NCBI GenBank assembly: GCA_029933125.1
Contig: JAOZOU010000002.1
Location: 296,281 to 360,280, forward strand
DNA from: a bacterium
Lineage (GTDB): Bacteria > Arandabacterota > Arandabacteria > Arandabacterales > Arandabacteraceae
Direction: 5' to 3'
Length of the DNA stretch: 64,000 bases
The first letter of the stretch is position 1. Each line of letters opens with the position of its first letter. The position numbers and the translations under genes were made by a program. The notes under the pieces are model-generated. The model made no database searches, had not been told where the DNA came from, and saw only the letters and a program-made list of their open reading frames with translations. Of the stretch, positions 1 through 9,072 are shown in pieces.

Positions 1-19
1 AGCGAAGGTAAGCAGGTGC

Positions 20-823
20 TTGAAAATGATTCTCCTGTACGTGGCTCTTACCTTTGCAGCATTTGTCGTTCTCTTCCCATTCATCTGGATGATAATTACC
101 GCCTTTAAGCAACCGGGAACCGAATTCAGCTCACAGATTCTTCCTTCGAAACCTACACTTGAGAACTTCAAGCGTGTCTTTACTGAATTTGGTTTTGTTA
201 GATACTTCCTCAACAGCACAATTGTTGCGGTGTCTTCGGGGGTACTTGCCACGCTTCTTGCTTCGCTTGCTGCCTATGCCTTCACTTTCAAGAATTTTGT
301 ATTCAAGGAGAAGATGTATGGGTTGATAATTGCTTCAATGATGGTACCTGGTCTTATGTATGTTGTGCCTCAATTCGCTATTATCAACAAACTCGGCTGG
401 ATGAATACATATAGGGCAATGATTGTACCTCATTTGGCAAATGTTTTCGGACTGTTCCTTCTGCGTCAATACATGGGAACAATCCCCAAGAGTTTGATTG
501 ACGCAGCTAAGATGGATGGGGCAAATGATTTGCAGATATATGGGAGAATAGTGATTCCACTTTCGCTACCGATTGTTGCTACACTTTTTCTCCTCACGTT
601 CCAATTCCACTGGAGTAATTTCCTGTGGCAGCTCATTGTTACCAATAAGGAAAATCTTTATACGGTGCCGGTTGGATTGGCCATGTTTAAGCAGCAGCAC
701 GAGGAGCTATACACTCTCAAAATGGCAGCATCTGCAGTGTCAATAGTTCCGATATCGCTTATATTCGTATTCGCTCAACGCTACTTCATTGAGGGTATAA
801 CACGTGGAGCGGTGAAAGAATAG
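20..823 (+). CDS. Sugar ABC transporter permease, MalG family
   Basis: Inner-membrane permease subunit of a carbohydrate importer. About six hydrophobic segments are visible, the first right at the N-terminus. A cytoplasmic EAA-type loop (around residues 155-180, DAAKMDGANDLQIYGRIVIP) is the site that docks the ATPase. At 267 residues the length is normal for MalG-type permeases. The start used is TTG at 20; ATG at 26 is an alternative. The frame is open to the left edge, so the true start could lie outside the window. The partner permease and ATPase are not seen. The gene sits 15 bp before a solute-binding lipoprotein and then a GH57 enzyme, which suggests uptake of alpha-glucan breakdown products. 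The substrate is inferred from context only. Confidence 0.9.
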   Translation: MKMILLYVALTFAAFVVLFPFIWMIITAFKQPGTEFSSQILPSKPTLENFKRVFTEFGFVRYFLNSTIVAVSSGVLATLLASLAAYAFTFKNFVFKEKMYGLIIASMMVPGLMYVVPQFAIINKLGWMNTYRAMIVPHLANVFGLFLLRQYMGTIPKSLIDAAKMDGANDLQIYGRIVIPLSLPIVATLFLLTFQFHWSNFLWQLIVTNKENLYTVPVGLAMFKQQHEELYTLKMAASAVSIVPISLIFVFAQRYFIEGITRGAVKE

Positions 824-838
824 AAAGGAGAGGGAAAG

Positions 839-2095
839 ATGCGCTACGTCTTGGCTTTGATGATTCTTGCCCTGATCCTGGGATGTGCAAAAGAGGCAAC
901 CAGGGAGGGGATAGTGCTTAAGGTCTGGGAGACATACAATAGCGAGGAACGCCCAGTGTTTCTCTCGCTGGTAGAGGAATTTGAGAAACAGCATCCGGGT
1001 ATCAAAATTGAAGCGGTAAACATCCCCTTTGATGGTCTTGAGCCCAAGATCTTGACCGCCCTTGCGACTCAAACAGCTCCTGACATAGCTCGTGTTGATG
1101 TTGCCTTTCTGCCCAAGCTTGCAATTCGAGGAGCGCTCTATGCTCTCGATCAATTTCGGGTTGAAAGCATAAAGAGCGAGCTCAGACCCGTGGCTCTCAG
1201 TTCCTGCATAGTCGATGGTAAGACTTACGGAATACCAGATCAGGTAAATGGCCTGTGTCTTTTCTACAATAAGGAGCTCTTCAGAGAAGCCGGATTGGAT
1301 CCCAACAAGCCACCCTCTTCATGGGATGAGTTCATCGATTATGCAAAGAAGCTCACAAACAAGGAAAAGGGTGTTTATGGATTTGGAATGAAGAATTCCC
1401 TCTGGTGGACATTGCCATTTATCTATTCTTTTGGGGGAGATCTTCTTACTCCTGACAACAAACATTGTGCGCTTACAAGTGATGAGGCAATTGCAGGCTT
1501 CCAATTCAAAGTCGACCTCTACGCTAAGTATCGTGTGGAGGGGGGTGCCTGGAGAAGTGGTGGCATAAGGGACGATATGGGTTTTCAAAGTCAGGTCTAT
1601 GCGATGATTTTCAACGGTCCCTGGGCAGTGAAAGGACTGGAAAGGAGTGGCATTGACTTCGGTGTCGCGTTGATTCCCAAAGGTCCCAAGGGTTATGCAA
1701 CGAATGTAGGTGGTAATAACATGGTGGTGTTCAGCACCTCTAAGCATCCCAAAGAAGCTGCTCAATTTCTCATGTTCATCGCTTCAAAGGACTCCCAGGC
1801 AAAGTGGGCAAATAGCCTTGGGCAGGTGCCAGTGAATATGCTCGCTGATGGTCTGATAGATTTCAGCAGACATCCGTATCTCAAGATATTTATGGAGCAG
1901 ATGAAATATGCCAAACCGAGACCTCCCATTGCGAGCTATCCCGAAATTGAGAACGATGTGAATCCGGAGATGCAGGCAGCACTTGACGGCAAGAAATCAG
2001 TCAGGGAGGCAATGGAGGCTGCCTGCAAGAAGGTAGATGCCATTCTTCAAGAGGAAGAGGCACTCAAGGCTGGCCTTAAGAAGCAAGCGAGGTGA
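839..2095 (+). CDS. Extracellular sugar-binding lipoprotein of ABC transporter (family 1)
   Basis: Solute-binding protein that captures a sugar outside the cytoplasmic membrane and delivers it to the permease upstream. It starts with a lipoprotein signal: a short basic start, a hydrophobic stretch and the lipobox LILGC with the lipidated Cys at residue 16. The body matches the MalE-type fold (LKVWETYNSEERP near the start, then a GIDFGVALIPKGPKG strand and a KHPKEAAQFLMF helix). The ATG follows a GGAGAGGG ribosome site. It is cotranscribed with the permease before it and the GH57 enzyme after it, so a malto-oligosaccharide ligand is likely but not proven. Confidence 0.92.
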   Translation: MRYVLALMILALILGCAKEATREGIVLKVWETYNSEERPVFLSLVEEFEKQHPGIKIEAVNIPFDGLEPKILTALATQTAPDIARVDVAFLPKLAIRGALYALDQFRVESIKSELRPVALSSCIVDGKTYGIPDQVNGLCLFYNKELFREAGLDPNKPPSSWDEFIDYAKKLTNKEKGVYGFGMKNSLWWTLPFIYSFGGDLLTPDNKHCALTSDEAIAGFQFKVDLYAKYRVEGGAWRSGGIRDDMGFQSQVYAMIFNGPWAVKGLERSGIDFGVALIPKGPKGYATNVGGNNMVVFSTSKHPKEAAQFLMFIASKDSQAKWANSLGQVPVNMLADGLIDFSRHPYLKIFMEQMKYAKPRPPIASYPEIENDVNPEMQAALDGKKSVREAMEAACKKVDAILQEEEALKAGLKKQAR

Positions 2096-2102
2096 AGTTG
2101 AA

Positions 2103-5100
2103 ATGAAGAAGCATCTGCTTTCCATGCTTTTCACTATTGCTCTTGTCTCTTGGGTCGGTGCTGGTGAGGAGACCCTCGGCCCCAAAGCAACGCCTGAGGG
2201 AATTGTTTTCACATTTGAGGCACCCGGAGCCAAGAGGGTAACGATTGCAGGCGAATTCAATAGCTGGTCACCTGAAAGCACACCCCTTAAGAAAATCAGA
2301 GAAGGGGTCTGGCAGATTGTTCTTCCGCTCAAGCCAGGTAGATACGAGTATAAGTTTGTGATCGATGGAAAGATCTGGAAGGAAGATCCTCACAGTCCCG
2401 GCTATGTTCCTGATCCCTATGGTGGTCGTAACTCGGTTATCACTGTTCTCAGCGATGGCTCCATTGATTGGGGTGGTGCCAGGCAAAGGCGAGCACCTAT
2501 TGTTGGCGAACTCAAAACCCTTAAGAAACCAATCTATCTGGCTATTCTATGGCATCAGCATCAGCCACGCTATTTCAAGGATCCGGATACGGGTGAATAT
2601 ACCGAACCTTGGGTCCGAATCCATGGCATCAAAGATTACTATGAAATGGTGGCGATACTTGAGAAGTATCCAGACATGAAATTTACTGTTGATCTTACCC
2701 CCGTTCTCCTGACCCAGCTCCTTGAGATTATCAGTTCATATGAGAAAAACAGCTTTGAGCCTGGCATGGCCATACCTGGCTGCGATAAATGGGTGCGCCT
2801 GACACTTACCCCACCCGAGAAATTGACACAAGAAGACAAGATTTTCATCCTCAAGAACTTCTTCAGAATGCCACGCGAGACCATGATTGATATCTATCCG
2901 CGATTTGCCGAGCTGGCTTCAAAAAAACTTGGTGATAGCGACGAAAAGATCAGAGCTTCGATCAAAAACTTCAGCGAACAGGACTGGCGTGATTTGCAGG
3001 TCTGGTTCAACCTTGCTGAGTTTGATCCTGATTTCAAAGAGGGTTCTGTCACACTTCCCGATGGTGAGATTGTATCAGTCAAGCATCTGGTTGATAAAGG
3101 ACGTGACTTTACTGAGGAGGAAAAGCGAGAGGTCATAGAAAGTCAGTTCAAGATTCTTAAGAACATTCTTCCTGTTCACAAGAAGTTTCAGGAGCGAGGT
3201 CAAATCGAAGTAATAACGTGTCCATTCTATCATCCCATTCTTCCTCTGATCTGTGATGTGAGCGTTGCAAAAGAAGCAAATCCTCAAATTGAATTGCCAT
3301 CAAAGACTTTCAAGCATCCCGAAGATGCTATGGGTCAGATTGAGAAGGCATGTGAGTTTTATCGTAAGTTGTTTGGCAGAAGACCTGAGGGAATGTGGCC
3401 ATCCGAAGGTGCGGTTTCGCAGGCAATTCTTCCGCTTGTCGCTAAGGCAGGGCTCAAGTGGATCGCAAGTGATGAAGGAGTACTTGCTCAGTCACTTGGG
3501 AGATCTGGCTTGAGCCTTCAGGATAAGTATCGGATGTACTATGTAGATGGAGCAGATAGAAAGGTGGCCATGATCTTTAGGGACCACGAACTCTCTGATG
3601 ACATAGGCTTCAGATATTCAAAAATGAATGGAACCGATGCCGCCAATGACATGATTCGCAAGCTCCATAACATAGCCAAACAGCTTCAGAATGCTGAGGG
3701 TGATTTTGTCGTTCCTATCATTATGGATGGCGAGAATGCATGGGAGCATTTTGAGAGGGACGGCAAGGAATTTCTCAATACCTTCTATTCGGAGGTTTCT
3801 CAGGCTGATTGGATCATACCTGTCACAATTTCTGAGTTTCTCAAGCTGTCACCACCGAGACATAGCCTGAGCCATCTTAGTCCCGGCTCATGGATCGGTC
3901 ATACATTCGACACATGGATTGGTGAGGAGGAAGAGAATACAGCCTGGGATTATCTTGCTGCTGCACGCGATTTTGTTGGAGCCCAGAAATCCAAAGTCTC
4001 CAAGACCGTTCTTGATAGCATGATGGAAGAGATTTACATAGCAGAGGGAAGTGACTGGTTCTGGTGGTATGGACTTGACCAGGGCTCTGGAAATGATGAG
4101 GTTTTCGATAGAGCATTTACGGGTACACTTGCCAGGGTTTACGAAATAGGTGGTGAGAGCATACCTGACTATCTTGGCTTACCTATTGTGAGGCCTTCGG
4201 CTGAAAAGCCTTCGCGCAAGATAAGCGGTATGATGAAGGCAACTGTCGATGGACACCTTACCATTTCTGATGAGTGGAACAAAGGTGCATATGTTGATGA
4301 TATTGAAGGGGGAACAATGGCTCGGGCACTGGGGGACATTCTTGGGGGGCTTTACTACGGTTATGATAGTGAGAAGCTCTTCCTCCGCATTGATATAAAT
4401 CCAAGCATCAAAGATATTGCCTCCAATGGATGTCTCGCAGAAATCTACCTTTCGGGAGGTGCTCAGCCTGCCAATGCCTACGTCAAGCCGGGAGGTGAAA
4501 AGATCTTTCTGGATTTTGCAGTTGCCAGCCTCATCAGACTCAACCCCACCCAGCCAGCGTCTGCTGAGCTTCTCAAAGCTCGTGGCAAGGGCGAATGGCA
4601 GAAGGTGGGTGGTGTTGAAAGTGCCTTCTCTGATTTCTTTGAAATCAGTTTGCCATTTGCTGATCTTGAGCTCAAAGGTGGTGAGAGCCTGAGACTTGTA
4701 GTGGGAGCGATATGTAATGGAAAGCTCGAAGATAGGATTCCTGATAAGAGCTATCTTGAGCTGAAGGTGCCAATCGGTGGCCTGAAGTTGCTCCGCTCGA
4801 TCGAAGATCCAATTGGTGATGATGATGGCCCTGGCTACTATACCTATCCCACTGATCCAGTTTTTGAGAAGGGTTCCTTTGATATGACTTCCTTAGAGGT
4901 GCTGCTTGATGAAAACGACAATGTGATTTTCAAGATAGGTGTGCGTGGTAATCTCTCAGCACCTTGGGGCGGAATAACGGGTTACAGCCTTCAGGCAATT
5001 GATATCTATATTGACGCCGATGGCATCCCCGATTCAGGTACAAGGGACCTCTTTAGAGCAAGAAAAGCAAGAACAGTAAGAGATCACGCATGGGAATACT

Positions 5101-5477
5101 TTGTGCGAACCTGTATGGATACCGTCGCCATCTACAATGCGAGGGGTGTGAAGCTTGGTACAAAAGTTAAGTCTTATCCTGATGCCGTCACCTCATCGAT
5201 ATATGTTACCTTCCCCGGGGAAGCTATCAAAGGTGGAAAGGTCTGGAATGTGATTGTTGCAATGCTCGGACACGATGGATACTCCTTCGGTCAGATCAGA
5301 CCGGTTCAGGCTGTTGCGAGCCAGTGGTATTTCGGTGGATGTGATGATGAAGCCCTCTGTCCTTCAATAATAGATCTTATTATCGAGCCAGGGCTTCCCC
5401 AGCACGATATACTCTCAGCCTATCGTAGGACTCACGAGCTCGTTGAGCTCGAGGGAATACGGATAGAGCTGCCCTGA
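2103..5477 (+). CDS. Secreted GH57 alpha-glucan hydrolase with CBM48 and glucodextranase-type C-terminal modules
   Basis: Predicted extracytoplasmic amylase or amylopullulanase-type enzyme of 1124 residues. Order: signal peptide (1-20); a CBM48/AMPK-type glycogen-binding domain (about 25-110, with AGEFNSWSP and YEYKFVIDG); the GH57 barrel from about 145 to 700; two beta-sandwich modules, the last (about 910-1120) resembling the glucodextranase C-terminal domain (DPIGDDDGPG). GH57 motifs are intact: HQHQP at 151-155, the expected nucleophile Glu435 in WPSEGAVS, and Asp542 in MDGENAW as likely acid/base. I chose ATG 2103 because it gives a proper signal peptide and follows AGGTGAAG; a longer frame from 2037 overlaps the previous gene. 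The neighbouring ABC importer would take up its products. Confidence 0.9.
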   Translation: MKKHLLSMLFTIALVSWVGAGEETLGPKATPEGIVFTFEAPGAKRVTIAGEFNSWSPESTPLKKIREGVWQIVLPLKPGRYEYKFVIDGKIWKEDPHSPGYVPDPYGGRNSVITVLSDGSIDWGGARQRRAPIVGELKTLKKPIYLAILWHQHQPRYFKDPDTGEYTEPWVRIHGIKDYYEMVAILEKYPDMKFTVDLTPVLLTQLLEIISSYEKNSFEPGMAIPGCDKWVRLTLTPPEKLTQEDKIFILKNFFRMPRETMIDIYPRFAELASKKLGDSDEKIRASIKNFSEQDWRDLQVWFNLAEFDPDFKEGSVTLPDGEIVSVKHLVDKGRDFTEEEKREVIESQFKILKNILPVHKKFQERGQIEVITCPFYHPILPLICDVSVAKEANPQIELPSKTFKHPEDAMGQIEKACEFYRKLFGRRPEGMWPSEGAVSQAILPLVAKAGLKWIASDEGVLAQSLGRSGLSLQDKYRMYYVDGADRKVAMIFRDHELSDDIGFRYSKMNGTDAANDMIRKLHNIAKQLQNAEGDFVVPIIMDGENAWEHFERDGKEFLNTFYSEVSQADWIIPVTISEFLKLSPPRHSLSHLSPGSWIGHTFDTWIGEEEENTAWDYLAAARDFVGAQKSKVSKTVLDSMMEEIYIAEGSDWFWWYGLDQGSGNDEVFDRAFTGTLARVYEIGGESIPDYLGLPIVRPSAEKPSRKISGMMKATVDGHLTISDEWNKGAYVDDIEGGTMARALGDILGGLYYGYDSEKLFLRIDINPSIKDIASNGCLAEIYLSGGAQPANAYVKPGGEKIFLDFAVASLIRLNPTQPASAELLKARGKGEWQKVGGVESAFSDFFEISLPFADLELKGGESLRLVVGAICNGKLEDRIPDKSYLELKVPIGGLKLLRSIEDPIGDDDGPGYYTYPTDPVFEKGSFDMTSLEVLLDENDNVIFKIGVRGNLSAPWGGITGYSLQAIDIYIDADGIPDSGTRDLFRARKARTVRDHAWEYFVRTCMDTVAIYNARGVKLGTKVKSYPDAVTSSIYVTFPGEAIKGGKVWNVIVAMLGHDGYSFGQIRPVQAVASQWYFGGCDDEALCPSIIDLIIEPGLPQHDILSAYRRTHELVELEGIRIELP

Positions 5478-5484
5478 GGCAATA

Positions 5485-7605
5485 ATGCTTGAGATTGATC
5501 CAAGATCGGTTGCTGCCATTATCATCTCAGTTTCGGTGGCATCACTGCTTGCCGTTGTGCTTTACCGCCAAACAGTTCCAAGACTACCGCGCAATTATCG
5601 TTTGCTCCTTGGTTGTCTGAGGTGGTTTGCAATTCTTATCATAATGCTTCTTATAACAACGCCCAAAGTAACCCTTGTGCGATCCCAGAGTCGTCAACCT
5701 GTTGTTGGTATTCTCGTCGACGAATCCCAGAGCATGCAATATCCAGATTCAAGCAAGATCCAACTTCTCGAATCCCATCGCTTACTGAGTGTGCTCAACG
5801 AACTTTCAGATAGGGTTGGATTGAAGATCTATGGTTTCTCGGATGAGATCTCCGAGGTCACAATTGATGAGATTTCTGCCTTAGAATATGATGGATCCCG
5901 AACGGATATTGCTGGGGCGATCAAAGCGGCTATTGAAGCTTTGGGTACAAGGCCTTCCGCTCTCGTCCTCATAAGTGATGGTTCCAACAACTATGGTGAT
6001 GATCCTGTATATTATGCCACGCATCTTTCGATTCCTATCCATTGCATCGCTACTGTAAGCAAGGAGAAAACACCTGATGTTGTCCTCGAACGGGTTGAAG
6101 CAAACGATGTTGCCTATGCTGGAAGTGCTGTGAACATTTGGGTGGACCTAAGCAGCAATCTTGGACGCGAGCTCGCTACAAAAATCACGGTAAGCGATTC
6201 AACAGGTATAGTCCATTCAGGCGAGATTACAATACCTCCTCATGGTGCAAGAACAAGAATTCCCTTGAGGCTTGAAGCCGGGGATGTCGGAATCCATAGA
6301 TTCAAAGTCAGAATCGAACCCTTTGAGGGTGAGAAAGTTGTAGTCAATAACCAGAGCTCTTTTGCTGTGCGCGTGATAAAGGGAAAGATGCGAGTCTGTC
6401 TAGCCGCTGCGCAACCGTCCTGGGATTTTGCGTTTGCCCGCAGAGCGCTTGTGAACAATGACAACATTGATGTCAGCACCTATCTTGCAAAGCCATCCCG
6501 CATAAGACTTAAGGGTGGGGTGAAGAGCCTGAAGGATGCCTTAGCCTCCATTGATGTACTCGTTGTGTTCAGGGGCACCAAGCTTGAAGCGCAGTATGAT
6601 GCCATCAAGCGTTTTGTTGAGAAGGGTGGAGGGCTCCTCTTTGTCTCAGGTGAGCCTTTTCAGAAGCTCTTTGGTGACCTCTCGCCTTTCAGTCTGGCAC
6701 CACAAACGGGAAACGACGTGAGAATGTACAATCCGGTAGTTACTTCTTCTGGACAGGATCATGAAATCATGAGAGTTGGAATGGAAAGTCCCAACTTCGC
6801 ATGGTCGAGACTTCCTCCAGTTCCCGCACCAGCATTTATTACCGGAACACGACCCGGTGCCTTGACACTCCTCGATGGCAAGAGTGGAAAGGATCGTGTT
6901 GCCTTGCTCGCCATAAGCCGCTTTGGTGCTGGCAGAGTTGCTGCCCTGAGCTGCTTTGATCTTTGGAAGTGGGATCTTGCACCCAAAGGTTTTGGGATGG
7001 GGGTCAACGTCTATGATGGCCTCTTGATCAACATTATCACGTGGTTAGTTGAAAAATCTGAGGTCAAACCCCTGGCCGTCTCCACATCCAAGCTTGTTTA
7101 CCTCCAAGGGGAACCTATTGACATCTCGGCAAAGCTCCTTGGAAAGGAGTTGCAGCCCATAGCTGGGGCAGAACTTAAGGTTGCGATAGGTCGAGCTAGG
7201 ACAGGGGAAGTTGTTCTCACAGCGGACTTCACTGACAAGGGCAATGGTAACTACTCGGTTCGTATTGAGCAACTTCCACCTGGTGAATATGTTGCTAGGG
7301 TGAGAGCCAACGACGGAGGCAATGAGATAACGCAACTCGTGCATTTTGACGTTGAGGAAAGGGGACTCGAGGATGCCAACTTCGATGGTGATCTCTCCAG
7401 ACTTGAGCGGCTGGCGTCAGCAACAGGGGGAAGACTACTCGACAGTGAAGAGATCGGTGCCCTTTCAAAAGTTGTAAGTCCTGGAAAGGTAGTAGTTAGG
7501 AGCAATAAAACGCTTGTCCTAAAGCTAAACCTTCCCACCTTTGCTTTACTAGCGGTGATTTTTGGACTTGAATGGTTAATGCGCAAGCGGAAGCTCCTCG
7601 TCTGA
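5485..7605 (+). CDS. Membrane-anchored VWA domain protein with glutamine-amidotransferase-like region
   Basis: A 706-residue membrane protein of unknown function. Two N-terminal transmembrane segments (about 8-27 and 38-57) are followed by a von Willebrand A domain with the metal-site motif DESQS and the later LISDGSN. A region resembling class-I amidotransferase folds follows (IDVLVVFRGT ... FVEKGGGLLFVSGE), then Ig-like beta domains, and one C-terminal transmembrane helix before a basic tail (RKRK). This architecture recurs in BatA-like and N-terminal double-TM VWA proteins of bacteria. ATG 5485 lies 7 bp after the GH57 stop. A hairpin and T-run directly follow the stop, so this gene ends the transcript. 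Confidence 0.8.
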   Translation: MLEIDPRSVAAIIISVSVASLLAVVLYRQTVPRLPRNYRLLLGCLRWFAILIIMLLITTPKVTLVRSQSRQPVVGILVDESQSMQYPDSSKIQLLESHRLLSVLNELSDRVGLKIYGFSDEISEVTIDEISALEYDGSRTDIAGAIKAAIEALGTRPSALVLISDGSNNYGDDPVYYATHLSIPIHCIATVSKEKTPDVVLERVEANDVAYAGSAVNIWVDLSSNLGRELATKITVSDSTGIVHSGEITIPPHGARTRIPLRLEAGDVGIHRFKVRIEPFEGEKVVVNNQSSFAVRVIKGKMRVCLAAAQPSWDFAFARRALVNNDNIDVSTYLAKPSRIRLKGGVKSLKDALASIDVLVVFRGTKLEAQYDAIKRFVEKGGGLLFVSGEPFQKLFGDLSPFSLAPQTGNDVRMYNPVVTSSGQDHEIMRVGMESPNFAWSRLPPVPAPAFITGTRPGALTLLDGKSGKDRVALLAISRFGAGRVAALSCFDLWKWDLAPKGFGMGVNVYDGLLINIITWLVEKSEVKPLAVSTSKLVYLQGEPIDISAKLLGKELQPIAGAELKVAIGRARTGEVVLTADFTDKGNGNYSVRIEQLPPGEYVARVRANDGGNEITQLVHFDVEERGLEDANFDGDLSRLERLASATGGRLLDSEEIGALSKVVSPGKVVVRSNKTLVLKLNLPTFALLAVIFGLEWLMRKRKLLV

Positions 7606-7631
7606 CTGGCTCGCCCTGGGCTAGCTTTTTT
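7606..7631 (+). terminator. Rho-independent terminator after the sugar-uptake cluster
   Basis: A 7-bp stem (CTGGCTC paired with GGGCTAG, two G-T pairs), a 5-base loop and a run of six T begin immediately after the stop codon of the VWA gene. It separates that operon from the HU gene promoter 3 bp further on. Confidence 0.75.
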
Positions 7632-7633
7632 AC

Positions 7634-7663
7634 TTGACACAAATTATCAACTTCAACTAAATT
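7634..7663 (+). promoter_or_regulatory. Sigma-70 type promoter of first HU gene
   Basis: TTGACA at 7634-7639 and a TAAATT-like -10 at 7658-7663 with an 18-bp spacer. A transcript starting near 7670 excludes the TTG codon at 7662 as a start and supports GTG at 7698. Confidence 0.55.
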
Positions 7664-7697
7664 GGATGCCGGGAAGCAGGGTAACGAGGGGGCACCG

Positions 7698-7976
7698 GTG
7701 ACCAAGGCTGATATCGTCGAGGAAATTGCTGCGAAGACAGGACTTACTAGGAAGGAAACCGCCGAGATCTTTGCCCATTTCATTGCGGCGGTCAAAGCAG
7801 CGCTTAAGCAGGGTAAGCACATAGAGATACGAGGATTCGGCACTTTCAAGGTTGTTACCCGGAAACCCCGAACCGCCCGAAATCCCCGCACGGGCGAGGT
7901 AGTTCCCCTCGCTGAGCGAAAGGTGCCAGTCTTTAAGGTCTCGCGGGAACTCAAGGATAGAGTTGCGGGACTTTAA
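7698..7976 (+). CDS. HU/IHF family DNA-binding protein (first copy)
   Basis: Small nucleoid protein that bends DNA as a dimer. The 92-residue product carries the full HU pattern: an N-terminal helical dimer region (TKADIVEEIAAKTGLTRKE), the GFGTF turn and the beta-arm motif RNPRTGE, where the proline intercalates into DNA. I prefer GTG 7698, which follows GAGGGGGC. A TTG at 7662 would add 12 residues but overlaps the predicted -10 element. The C-terminal arm differs from the second HU copy at 8736, so these are paralogues and not a recent duplication. IHF-like specificity cannot be excluded. Confidence 0.93.
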   Translation: MTKADIVEEIAAKTGLTRKETAEIFAHFIAAVKAALKQGKHIEIRGFGTFKVVTRKPRTARNPRTGEVVPLAERKVPVFKVSRELKDRVAGL

Positions 7977-8075
7977 TAAAAGGCTGAGAATCGGTTTTCA
8001 ATAGTCGTGATCAGCTGGCTGTGTAGGGCTTCTTGCTGGCACAGATGGGCACGGCTGGCAGGCAAGGAGGTTACA

Positions 8076-8636
8076 ATGCCAACCAAGGTGGAGTTAGGCA
8101 AAAGGATCAGGGAAGAGAGGCTGCGCCAAGCTCTCACACTCAAGGACGTTCAGTCGCGTTCCGGGATATCTGCAACACACATATCCCAAATCGAGCGTGG
8201 CATAACGTGGCCCACTGTGAACGTGCTTGATAAGATTGCCAAGGCACTGGCAAAGCATGCGAGCTTCTTCCTTGAGGATGTCGAACTACCTGAAGTCTGC
8301 GTTATGCACGAGACGGGTGCACCAATTGTATTGTCTGAGGAACCAAGACTTGTTCTCCAGCCCATGACAACAGGCATTCCGGGTGGGAGACTTCATTTCT
8401 ACAAACTCATAGCAAGTCCTGGCAAGGGCTCTGATTTTGCTTACATGCATGCACATGAGGGTGATGAGTGTGGTTATGTGCTCTCGGGTGAAATTGAGGT
8501 TAAGGTTGGCGACGAGGTCCACAAGCTTTCGCCAGGTGATGCAATTCACTTCAATGGAAGTAGGCTTCACGGCATAAGAAACATCGGCGATAGAGCGAGT
8601 GAGTCAGTTTGGGCAGCTTTTAGCCTTGGGCTGTGA
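8076..8636 (+). CDS. XRE-family transcriptional regulator with C-terminal cupin domain
   Basis: A 186-residue regulator. Residues about 5-62 form a helix-turn-helix of the Cro/C1 type (GKRIREERLRQALTLKDV ... SGISATHISQIERG). Residues about 110-183 form a cupin with MHAHEGDECGYVLSGEIEV and the downstream PGDAIHFNG ... LHGIRN metal-site pattern. Such proteins usually sense a small ligand or metal through the cupin, for example in amino-acid, polyamine or stress control. ATG 8076 follows a perfect AAGGAGG; an upstream in-frame start at 8007 has none. It stands between two HU genes with nothing that names its target. Confidence 0.88.
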   Translation: MPTKVELGKRIREERLRQALTLKDVQSRSGISATHISQIERGITWPTVNVLDKIAKALAKHASFFLEDVELPEVCVMHETGAPIVLSEEPRLVLQPMTTGIPGGRLHFYKLIASPGKGSDFAYMHAHEGDECGYVLSGEIEVKVGDEVHKLSPGDAIHFNGSRLHGIRNIGDRASESVWAAFSLGL

Positions 8637-8671
8637 CATGCTAAAATACTGCATTTTCTAGCAAAAAAGTG

Positions 8672-8700
8672 TTGACAAAGTTTGGGCTTAGTGGTAGCGT
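8672..8700 (+). promoter_or_regulatory. Candidate sigma-70 promoter of second HU gene
   Basis: TTGACA at 8672-8677 followed after 17 bp by a weak -10, TAGCGT at 8695-8700. The coding start lies 35 bp downstream. Confidence 0.45.
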
Positions 8701-8735
8701 GAGCGCAGAATCACAGGGGAAAGCGAGGTGATTTT

Positions 8736-9002
8736 ATGAACAAGGCGGAACTGATTGAGTACGTCGCCAAGCAGACCAAGATGACCAAGCGTAGTGCCGA
8801 GGCGGCTGTCAATGCTACGCTTGAAGGCATCAAGAAACATGTCAAGCGGGGCGGTGTTCAGTTGGTCGGCTTTGGCAGTTTCACCGTTGTTTCAAGGAAG
8901 GCGAGGATGGGAAGGAACCCGCAGACAGGCGAGCCTATAAAAATCAAGGCAAGCAAGTCGGTTAAATTCCGCCCTGGTAAAGACTTCAAGAACATGCTTT
9001 GA
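8736..9002 (+). CDS. HU family DNA-binding protein (second copy)
   Basis: Histone-like protein of 88 residues, close to the usual 90. It shows the canonical KAELIEYVAKQTKMTKRSAE dimer helices, GFGSF turn and GRNPQTGE arm tip, and ends KFRPGKDFKNML as typical HU proteins do. ATG 8736 follows GCGAGGTGA. It has its own promoter-like sequence and a strong terminator, so it is probably a single-gene transcript. It is more HU-like at the C-terminus than the copy at 7698. Confidence 0.95.
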   Translation: MNKAELIEYVAKQTKMTKRSAEAAVNATLEGIKKHVKRGGVQLVGFGSFTVVSRKARMGRNPQTGEPIKIKASKSVKFRPGKDFKNML

Positions 9003-9023
9003 TCGGTAAAGTTACTTTGGGAG

Positions 9024-9063
9024 AGCAGAATACAGTCGTTAAGCTGTATTCTGCTTTTCTTTT
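9024..9063 (+). terminator. Strong Rho-independent terminator after second HU gene
   Basis: A perfect 12-bp stem (AGCAGAATACAG with its complement), an 8-base loop and a T-rich tail (TTTTCTTTT). Confidence 0.9.
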
Positions 9064-9072
9064 GGTGAGAAC

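Noticed and set aside
8030-8075. TGGCAC-like stretches before the cupin regulator as a sigma-54 promoter
   Set aside because: No GC dinucleotide falls exactly 10 bases after the GG, so the -24/-12 geometry fails.
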